Shown here: positions 54,599 through 64,000 of the stretch, in pieces | Numbering within the stretch: position 1 is the first letter of the stretch | How the letters are laid out: every line of letters starts with the position of its first letter | Assembly (NCBI GenBank): GCA_949752745.1 | Contig: OX457026.1 | Coordinates: 41,269,894 to 41,333,893 of the forward strand | Direction of reading: 5' to 3' | DNA: 64,000 bases | Source: Protula sp. h YS-2021 | Taxonomy: Eukaryota > Annelida > Polychaeta > Sabellida > Serpulidae | The notes under the pieces: model-generated | What the model was told of the DNA's origin: nothing | Databases searched by the model: none | What the model saw: the letters and a program-made list of their open reading frames with translations, nothing else | Translations under genes and position numbers: made by a program

Positions 54599-56683
54599 AC
54601 ACCAAGCTCTAGGACCACAAAACTTTGTACTTATGTAGAACTTCATGTGAGGGTATGCATCCCGTCTTTTTTCGTCTACGATTTTCGTTTTCATGCTCAA
54701 AACGCCATGCGAACACAGCTAATTTTAGAATAAATAAAAAGTGTCAAATACAGCGCATTTAAAAGCAAAGTAACGGTTGAACAAAACAGCACAGCTAATG
54801 GGCGTTACGCGAGTTCTGCCTGCGTAGAGAAAAGTACTAGCCCGGTCAATAAATAAAGCCGTTGAGGCAACATAACCAAGCAGATATACAAGGTTTATAA
54901 ACGGAATTCAAGCTGTGATGTTTGCTAATATATCACTGGCATAACAATTTCAGTAGAAAAAACTTGTCCAACTTGACATACTAATAAGTCCAAAATAATA
55001 TTAAAATACCCCTGCAAAAAGGAGGGCCTCTTTACCGTTTGCCATTATCCACAGTGGCAGTATAGCCACAAAAAGGGATGAAGCCTTCTCTGTTTCAATA
55101 CGTTTCATATCACTGCCATTGGTCGTATGAGGTACTCAGTATTTTAAACCTAACAAGCCCCAATTTCAATAGTCCGGTTAGTAAATTATTCCCCACGGGA
55201 GGGGGGGGGGTTATAAATGCGACCGACCGTGTATCAGTCTGTCGGTTGGTCTGTCATCAACAGCTTGTTAACACGATACTTCAAAACTGCCGCAAATATT
55301 TAATGAAACTTGGTATGTAGCTTTTATGGGAACAAACACAGATCGGTTTTGTAAATGGGCCAGGTTCGTCCAAGGAAAATGCACCAGCTGGACTTAGAAA
55401 ATTTTTGCTATGTCTAGCGTTTACATTGATGGCCGTGTTTAACTGATGGGGGGGGGGGGCTGTGGGGAATATGTGGGCTATGCATACTGCTCTAGTTTTG
55501 TTTAAATAATCACAGATCCATTTATTTCTTTTTCTCTTTACTATTTGTATCACGATCAATGGAAAAAGAGGAAAATCTTAGTGGGAGAGCGGTATTAACT
55601 GTTGGGTAACAGATTTAGATAAAAGCCGGAGACTGACATCTGGGCAACACAGAGCCATTAGATCACGGAGCTATTAGGAAGGTTTGCCATACTTTTAGAA
55701 TTGAGGAAGGTCTGCCATACTTTGTTCTTTGTAAACAGCAGGAACGGTCACGGTAGATGTATCATGTTTAATATTCAGCTTTTTCTTGTGGTATGGAGGG
55801 TTCCCCAACGCAAAACTGGAAAGACCTTAGCGTTACAGATAGGACGAATATCCTAAGACCTTTCGGTCTTTGGGGATTTATGTTAGCTTTTAAGGTAAAG
55901 GGTAATATTTGATGAAGTGTCAATTTAATCTTCTGTTTCCGAGAAAAAAACCTGTCACCCATGGACGATTTTCAAATAACGCTTTAAAATAGCTTAAAAG
56001 TGACTGAAAATCATATTCCTACCTGACACAAAAGAGGCTTGCAAAAATCACTCGCTAATTTGTAGGTTTGAAGTACATCTCCCTTTTCTAAGTTCAATCC
56101 GCACAGGATTGGGATAAATGCGTCTTGGGCAACAAATGAACACGTATCTCAGTTCACATGCCTGTATACCAGTTCACATCAAGTTCACATACCTGTAAAA
56201 GGAAAACAATTTTCTTTTAAAAAAATTTTCCTCATTACCACTCAATTTCACACGACGGATTTATCAACACTGAAAGGCCTTATTTACAAGGTCTTCATAC
56301 CAAATGACCACTGGGCAAAATACCATCGGCCATATGGCCACCGAACAACGGATCACCGGGCATATAACCACCTGCAAAATGACAAACCGACCATCTGGCC
56401 ACCAATTTTTTTCATCTTAATTTTACATCTGAAAAATATACAAAATTAAATATTAAGACTTAATAAGCCAGTGTGACGCGAAAGCCATGGTATTCATGGC
56501 GACATTGTGGCGGCAATTCCATGTTGTGGTGGGAAAGCCATGAATGCTAGAATTGCGTCACGGGGAAAATTAGGAGAGAGTATGGTATCTTTTATGCATC
56601 ACGGAAAAGACTCATAAGTTGAAATCGCGTACCCTGCAATCAATACTGGCAGGTCACAGGGTATGTTTTTTGGAGACGACGAG
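54599..56683. repeat. Array unit 7
   Basis: G tracts 10 and 12; 'ctatttgtatcacg' (as unit 5). Confidence 0.95.
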
Positions 56684-58768
56684 ACACCAAGCTCTAGGAC
56701 CACAAAACTTTGTACTTATGTAGAACTTCATGTGAGGGTATGCATCCCGTCTTTTTTCGTCTACGATTTTCGTTTTCATGCTCAAAACGCAATGCGAACA
56801 CAGCTAATTTTAGAATAAATAAAAAGTGTCAAATACAGCGCATTTAAAAGCAAAGTAACGGTTGAACAAAACAGCACAGCTAATGGGCGTTACGCGAGTT
56901 CTGCCTGCGTAGAGAAAAGTACTAGCCCGGTCAATAAATAAAGCCGTTGAGGCAACATAACCAAGCAGATATACAAGGTTTTAAACGGAATTCAAGCTGT
57001 GATGTTTGCTAATATATCACTGGCATAACAATTTCAGTAGAAAAAACTTGTCCAACTTGACATACTAATAAGTCCAAAATAATATTAAAATACCCCTGCA
57101 AAAAGGAGGGCCTCTTTACCGTTTGCCATTATCCAGAGTGGCAGTATAGCCACAAAAAGGGATGAAGCCTTCTCTGTTTCAATACGTTTCATATCACTGC
57201 CATTGGTCGTATGAGGTACTCAGTATTTTAAACCTAACAAGCCCCAATTTCAATAGTCCGGTTAGTAAATTATTCCCCACGGGATGGGGAGGGGTTATAA
57301 ATGCGACCGACCGTGTATCAGTCTGTCGGTTGGTCTGTCATCAACAGCTTGTTAACACGATACTTCAAAACTGCCGCAAATATTTAATGAAACTTGGTAT
57401 GTAGCTTTTATGGGAACAAACACAGATCGGTTTTGTAAATGGGCCAGGTTCGTCCAAGGAAAATGCACCAGCTGGACTTAGAAAATTTTTGCTATGTCTA
57501 GCGTTTACATTGATGGCCGTGTTTAACTGATGGGGGGGGGGGGGCTGTGGGGAATATGTGGGCTATGCATACTGCTCTAGTTTTGTTTAAATAATCACAG
57601 ATCCATTTATTTCTTTTTCTCTTTACTATTTTCATCACGATCAATGGAAAAAGAGGAAAATCTTAGTGGGAGAGCGGTATTAACTGTTGGGTAACAGATT
57701 TAGATAAAAGCCGGAGACTGACATCTGGGCAACACAGAGCCATTAGATCACGGAGCTATTAGGAAGGTTTGCCATACTTTTAGAATTGAGGAAGGTCTGC
57801 CATACTTTGTTCTTTGTAAACAGCAGGAACGGTCACGGTAGATGTATCATGTTTAATATTCAGCTTTTTCTTGTGGTATGGAGGGTTCCCCAACGCAAAA
57901 CTGGAAAGACCTTAGCGTTCCAGATAGGACGAATATCCTAAGACCTTTCGGTCTTTGGGGATTTATGTTAGCTTTTAAGGTAAAGGGTAATATTTGATGA
58001 AGTGTCAATTTAATCTTCTGTTTCCGAGAAAAAAACCTGTCACCCATGGACGATTTTCAAATAACGCTTTAAAATAGCTTAAAAGTGACTGAAAATCATA
58101 TTCCTACCTGACACAAAAGAGGCTTGCAAAAATCACTCGCTAATTTGTAGGTTTGAAGTACATCTCCCTTTTCTAAGTTCAATCCGCACAGGATTGGGAT
58201 AAATGCGTCTTGGGCAACAAATGAACACGTATATCAGTTCACATGCCTGTATACCAGTTCACATCAAGTTCACATACCTGTAAAAGGAAAACAATTTTCT
58301 TTTAAAAAAATTTTCCTCATTACCACTCAATTTCACACGACGGATTTATCAACACTGAAAGGCCTTATTTACAAGGTCTTCATACCAAATGACCACTGGG
58401 CAAAATACCATCGGCCATATGGCCACCGAACAACGGATCACCGGGCATATAACCACCTGCAAAATGACAAACCGACCATCTGGCCACCAATTTTTTTCAT
58501 CTTAATTTTACATCTGAAAAATATACAAAATTAAATATTAAGACTTAATAAGCCAGTGTGACGCGAAAGCCATGGTATTCATGGCGACATTGTGGCGGCA
58601 ATTCCATGTTGTGGTGGGAAAGCCATGAATGCTAGAATTGCGTCACGGGGAAAATTAGGAGAGAGTATGGTATCTTTTATGCATCACGGAAAAGACTCAT
58701 AAGTTGAAATCGCGTACCCTGCAATCAATACTGGCAGGTCACAGGGTATGTTTTTTGGAGACGACGAG
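56684..58768. repeat. Array unit 8
   Basis: First G tract GGGGAGGGG after 'gat' (57283), like unit 4; second 13 G. 'tatccagagtgg' (as unit 6) and 'agcgttccagat' (as unit 9). Confidence 0.95.
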
Positions 58769-60849
58769 ACACCAAGCTCTAGGACCACAAAACTTTGTAC
58801 TTATGTAGAACTTCATGTGAGGGTATGCATCCCGTCTTTTTTCGTCTACGATTTTCGTTTTCATGCTCAAAACGCCATGCGAACACAGCTAATTTTAGAA
58901 TAAATAAAAAGTGTCAAATACAGCGCATTTAAAAGCAAAGTAACGGTTGAACAAAACAGCACAGCTAATGGGCGTTACGCGAGTTCTGCCTGCGTAGAGA
59001 AAAGTACTAGCCCGGTCAATAAATAAAGCCGTTGAGGCAACATAACCAAGCAGATATACAAGGTTTATAAACGGAATTCAAGCTGTGATGTTTGCTAATA
59101 TATCACTGGCATAACAATTTCAGTAGAAAAAACTTGTCCAACTTGACATACTAATAAGTCCAAAATAATATTAAAATACCCCTGCAAAAAGGAGGGCCTC
59201 TTTACCGTTTGCCATTATCCACAGTGGCAGTATAGCCACAAAAAGGGATGAAGCCTTCTCTGTTTCAATACGTTTCATATCACTGCCATTGGTCGTATGA
59301 GGTACTCAGTATTTTAAACCTAACAAGCCCCAATTTCAATAGTCCGGTTAGTAAATTATTCCCCACGGGAGGGGGGGGGTTATAAATGCGACCGACCGTG
59401 TATCAGTCTGTCGGTTGGTCTGTCATCAACAGCTTGTTAACACGATACTTCAAAACTGCCGCAAATATTTAATGAAACTTGGTATGTAGCTTTTATGGGA
59501 ACAAACACAGATCGGTTTTGTAAATGGGCCAGGTTCGTCCAAGGAAAATGCACCAGCTGGACTTAGAAAATTTTTGCTATGTCTAGCGTTTACATTGATG
59601 GCCGTGTTTAACTGATGGGGGGGGGGCTGTGGGGAATATGTGGGCTATGCATACTGCTCTAGTTTTGTTTAAATAATCACAGATCCATTTATTTCTTTTT
59701 CTCTTTACTATTTTCATCACGATCAATGGAAAAAGAGGAAAATCTTAGTGGGAGAGCGGTATTAACTGTTGGGTAACAGATTTAGATAAAAGCCGGAGAC
59801 TGACATCTGGGCAACACAGAGCCATTAGATCACGGAGCTATTAGGAAGGTTTGCCATACTTTTAGAATTGAGGAAGGTCTGCCATACTTTGTTCTTTGTA
59901 AACAGCAGGAACGGTCACGGTAGATGTATCATGTTTAATATTCAGCTTTTTCTTGTGGTATGGAGGGTTCCCAACGCAAAACTGGAAAGACCTTAGCGTT
60001 CCAGATAGGACGAATATCCTAAGACCTTTCGGTCTTTGGGGATTTATGTTAGCTTTTAAGGTAAAGGGTAATATTTGATGAAGTGTCAATTTAATCTTCT
60101 GTTTCCGAGAAAAAAACCTGTCACCCATGGACGATTTTCAAATAACGCTTTAAAATAGCTTAAAAGTGACTGAAAATCATATTCCTACCTGACACAAAAG
60201 AGGCTTGCAAAAATCACTTGCTAATTTGTAGGTTTGAAGTACATCTCCCCTTTCTAAGTTCAATCCGCACAGGATTGGGAGAAATGCGTCTTGGGCAACA
60301 AATGAACACGTATCTCAGTTCACATGCCTGTATACCAGTTCACATCAAGTTCACATACCTGTAAAAGGAAAACAATTTTCTTTTAAAAAAATTTTCCTCA
60401 TTACCACTCAATTTCACACGACGGATTTATCAACACTGAAAGGCCTTATTTACAAGGTCTTCATACCAAATGACCACTGGGCAAAATACCATCGGCCATA
60501 TGGCCACCGAAAAACGGATCACCGGGCATATAACCACATGCAAAATGACAAACCGACCATCTGGCCACCAATTTTTTTCATCTTAATTTTACATCTGAAA
60601 AATATACAAAATTAAATATTAAGACTTAATAAGCCAGTGTGACGCGAAAGCCATGGTATTCATGGCGACATTGTGGCGGCAATTCCATGTTGTGGTGGGA
60701 AAGCCATGAATGCTAGAATTGCGTCACGGGGAAAATTAGGAGAGAGTATGGTATCTTTTATGCATCACGGAAAAGACTCATAAGTTGAAATCGCGTACCC
60801 TGCAATCAATACTGGCAGGTCACAGGGTATGTTTTTTGGAGACGACGAG
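58769..60849. repeat. Array unit 9
   Basis: G tracts 9 and 10. Shares 'cacttgctaat', 'ctcccctttcta', 'gaaaaacggatc' and 'aaccacatgc' with unit 10, and 'agcgttccagat' with unit 8. One C lost in 'ggttcccaacg' (59968). Confidence 0.95.
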
Positions 60850-62932
60850 ACACCAAGCTCTAGGACCACAAAACTTTGTACTTATGTAGAACTTCATGTG
60901 AGGGTATGCATCCCGTCTTTTTTCGTCTACGATTTTCGTTTTCATGCTCAAAACGCCATGCGAACACAGCTAATTTTAGAATAAATAAAAAGTGTCAAAT
61001 ACAGCGCATTTAAAAGCAAAGTAACGGTTGAACAAAACAGCACAGCTAATGGGCGTTACGCGAGTTCTGCCTGCGTAGAGAAAAGTACTAGCCCGGTCAA
61101 TAAATAAAGCCGTTGAGGCAACATAACCAAGCAGATATACAAGGTTTATAAACGGAATTCAAGCTGTGATGTTTGCTAATATATCACTGGCATAACAATT
61201 TCAGTAGAAAAAACTTGTCCAACTTGACATACTAATAAGTCCAAAATAATATTAAAATACCCCTGCAAAAAGGAGGGCCTCTTTACCGTTTGCCATTATC
61301 CACAGTGGCAGTATAGCCACAAAAAGGGATGAAGCCTTCTCTGTTTCAATACGTTTCATATCACTGCCATTGGTCGTATGAGGTACTCAGTATTTTAAAC
61401 CTAACAAGCCCCAATTTCAATAGTCCGGTTAGTAAATTATTCCCCACGGGAGGGGGGGGGGTTATAAATGCGACCGACCGTGTATCAGTCTGTCGGTTGG
61501 TCTGTCATCAACAGCTTGTTAACACGATACTTCAAAACTGCCGCAAATATTTAATGAAACTTGGTATGTAGCTTTTATGGGAACAAACACAGATCGGTTT
61601 TGTAAATGGGCCAGGTTCGTCCAAGGAAAATGCACCAGCTGGACTTAGAAAATTTTTGCTATGTCTAGCGTTTACATTGATGGCCGTGTTTAACTGATGG
61701 GGGGGGGGGCTGTGGGGAATATGTGGGCTATGCATACTGCTCTAGTTTTGTTTAAATAATCACAGATCCATTTATTTCTTTTTCTCTTTACTATTTTCAT
61801 CACGATCAATGGAAAAAGAGGAAAATCTTAGTGGGAGAGCGGTATTAACTGTTGGGTAACAGATTTAGATAAAAGACGGAGACTGACATCTGGGCAACAC
61901 AGAGCCATTAGATCACGGAGCTAATAGGAAGGTTTGCCATACTTTTAGAATTGAGGAAGGTCTGCCATACTTTGTTCTTTGTAAACAGCAGGAACGGTCA
62001 CGGTAGATGTATCATGTTTAATATTCAGCTTTTTCTTGTGGTATGGAGGGTTTCCCAACGCAAAACTGGAAAGACCTTAGCGTTACAGATAGGACGAATA
62101 TCCCAAGACCTTTCGGTCTTTGGGGATTTATGTTAGCTTTTAAGGTAAAGGGTAATATTTGATGAAGTGTCAATTTAATCTTCTGTTTCCGAGAAAAAAC
62201 CTGTCACCCATGGACGATTTTCAAATAACGCTTTAAAATAGCTTAAAAGTGACTGAAAATCATATTCCTACCTGACACAAAAGAGGCTTGCAAAAATCAC
62301 TTGCTAATTTGTAGGTTTGAAGTACATCTCCCCTTTCTAAGTTCAATCCGCACAGGATTGGGATAAATGCGTCTTGGGCAACAAATGAACACGTATCTCA
62401 GTTCACATGCCTGTATACCAGTTCACATCAAGTTCACATACCTGTAAAAGGAAAACAATTTTCTTTTAAAAAAATTTTCCTCATTACCACTCAATTTCAC
62501 ACGACGGATTTATCAACACTGAAAGGCCTTATTTACAAGGTCTTCATACCAAATGACCACTGGGCAAAATACCATCGGCCATATGGCCACCGAAAAACGG
62601 ATCACCGGGCATATAACCACATGCAAAATGACAAACCGACCATCTGGCCACCAATTTTTTTCATCTTAATTTTACATCTGAAAAATATACAAAATTAAAT
62701 ATTAAGACTTAATAAGCCAGTGTGACGCGAAAGCCATGGTATTCATGGCGACATTGTGGCGGCAATTCCATGTTGTGGTGGGAAAGCCATGAATGCTAGA
62801 ATTGCGTCACGGGGAAAATTAGGAGAGAGTATGGTATCTTTTATGCATCACGGAAAAGACTCATAAGTTGAAATCGCGTACCCTGCAATCAATACTGGCA
62901 GGTCACAGGGTATGTTTTTTGGAGACGACGAG
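60850..62932. repeat. Array unit 10
   Basis: G tracts 10 and 11. Shares four variants with unit 9, and 'agacggagactg' with unit 11. Private 'agctaatagg' and 'tatcccaagacc'. Confidence 0.95.
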
Positions 62933-64000
62933 ACACCAAGCTCTAGGACCACAAAACTTTGTACTTATGTAGAACTTCATGTGAGGGTATGCATCCCGTC
63001 TTTTTTCGTCTACGATTTTCGTTTTCATGCTCAAAACGCCATGCGAACACAGCTAATTTTAGAATAAATAAAAAGTGTCAAATACAGCGCATTTAAAAGC
63101 AAAGTAACGGTTGAACAAAACAGCACAGCTAATGGGCGTTACGCGAGTTCTGCCTGCGTAGAGAAAAGTACTAGCCCGGTCAATAAATAAAGCCGTTGAG
63201 GCAACATAACCAAGCAGATATACAAGGTTTATAAACGGAATTCAAGCTGTGATGTTTGCTAATATATCACTGGCATAACAATTTCAGTAGAAAAAACTTG
63301 TCCAACTTGACATACTAATAAGTCCAAAATAATATTAAAATACCCCTGCAAAAAGGAGGGCCTCTTTACCGTTTGCCATTATCCACAGTGGCAGTATAGC
63401 CACAAAAAGGGATGAAGCCTTCTCTGTTTCAATACGTTTCATATCACTGCCATTGGTCGTATGAGGTACTCAGTATTTTAAACCTAACAAGCCCCAATTT
63501 CAATAGTCCGGTTAGTAAATTATTCCCCACGGGAGGGGGGGGGGTTATAAATGCGACCGACCGTGTATCAGTCTGTCGGTTGGTCTGTCATCAACAGCTT
63601 GTTAACACGATACTTCAAAACTGCCGCAAATATTTAATGAAACTTGGTATGTAGCTTTTATGGGAACAATCACAGATCGGTTTTGTAAATGGGCCAGGTT
63701 CGTCCAAGGAAAATGCACCAGCTGGACTTAGAAAATTTTTGCTATGTCTAGCGTTTACATTGATGGCCGTGTTTAACTGATGGGGGGGGGGGCTGTGGGG
63801 AATATGTGGGCTATGCATACTGCTCTAGTTTTGTTTAAATAATCACAGATCCATTTATTTCTTTTTCTCTTTACTATTTTCATCACGATCAATGGAAAAA
63901 GAGGAAAATCTTAGTGGGAGAGCGGTATTAACTGTTGGGTAACAGATTTAGATAATAGACGGAGACTGACATCTGGGCAACACAGAGCCATTAGATCACG
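62933..64000. repeat. Array unit 11, cut by the window end
   Basis: First 1068 bp only; G tracts 10 and 11; 'agacggagactg' (as unit 10); private 'gataatagac' and 'aacaatcacag'. Confidence 0.95.

Larger units (their letters stand above)
42081..64000. repeat. ~2.085-kb tandem array, 10 full units plus one cut by the window end
   Basis: Units begin at 'acaccaagctctaggacc': 42081, 44165, 46249, 48337, 50423, 52510, 54599, 56684, 58769, 60850, 62933. Periods are 2084, 2084, 2088, 2086, 2087, 2089, 2085, 2085, 2081 and 2083 bp. Most of the length difference comes from two G tracts per unit (about 9-14 G). By eye the inner units differ at only a handful of positions each. No recognisable gene, rRNA, snRNA or histone sequence is inside. 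Short frames of 64 (minus) and 80 (plus) codons recur in the units but match nothing I know. The array continues past the window. Confidence 0.97.

Noticed and set aside
43249..63818. Recurring 64-, 67- and 80-codon frames in the 2.1-kb units
   Set aside because: They recur only because the unit recurs. Some run through variable G tracts, and none has a recognisable motif.
42081..64000. rDNA, 5S or histone gene cluster as identity of the tandem array
   Set aside because: No rRNA, 5S or core-histone sequence is present in the unit.
1..64000. Bacterial defence, phage or biosynthetic system
   Set aside because: Introns, SINEs, LINE and satellites show animal nuclear DNA; no operon or prokaryotic gene was seen.

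Overview
The window is animal nuclear DNA. It has a split gene with GT-AG introns, tRNA-headed SINEs, an APE-type LINE, Tc1/mariner and Mutator-like remnants, and a very high load of degenerate tandem repeats and long G/C homopolymers. The SINE 3' domain and the 'gttaaacacc-aacc' type tails are of a kind I associate with molluscs, so a mollusc is my best guess (inference). There is no bacterial or viral gene organisation.

Layout. 1-3294: upstream intron or flank with two fold-back elements. 3295-28007 (+): the last ten exons of a TTC21B/IFT139-type gene. They encode 453 residues of the C-terminal TPR solenoid and a stop. The reading frame stays open across every junction while the introns are full of mobile DNA: a dead LINE (4397-7672), a MULE remnant (13352-14035), a SINE (15712-15937), a composite repeat element (17036-20383), a decayed Tc1 with a SINE inside it (20415-21490), a second short Tc1 with TIRs (21643-22554), and two copies of another composite element. 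28008-40277: intergenic, mostly decayed repeats. It holds a third copy of the second composite element (32380-34330) and a linker-histone (H15) domain pseudogene on the minus strand (38098-38512). 40278-42040: a second copy of the first composite element. 42081-64000: ten complete units and one cut-off unit of a nearly homogeneous ~2.085-kb tandem array that runs off the window end.

How it fits together. Only TTC21B looks like a living gene; its product would act in the IFT-A complex during retrograde ciliary transport. Everything else is mobile or tandem repeat DNA. The most unusual material is structural. Two families of composite elements each carry two different internal tandem-repeat blocks; one has a terminal hairpin with a compensatory base change between copies. 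A 2.1-kb array shows higher-order variant patterns, and a GGCCAAAATG-type minisatellite motif recurs in unrelated places. I found no undescribed enzymatic or defence system.
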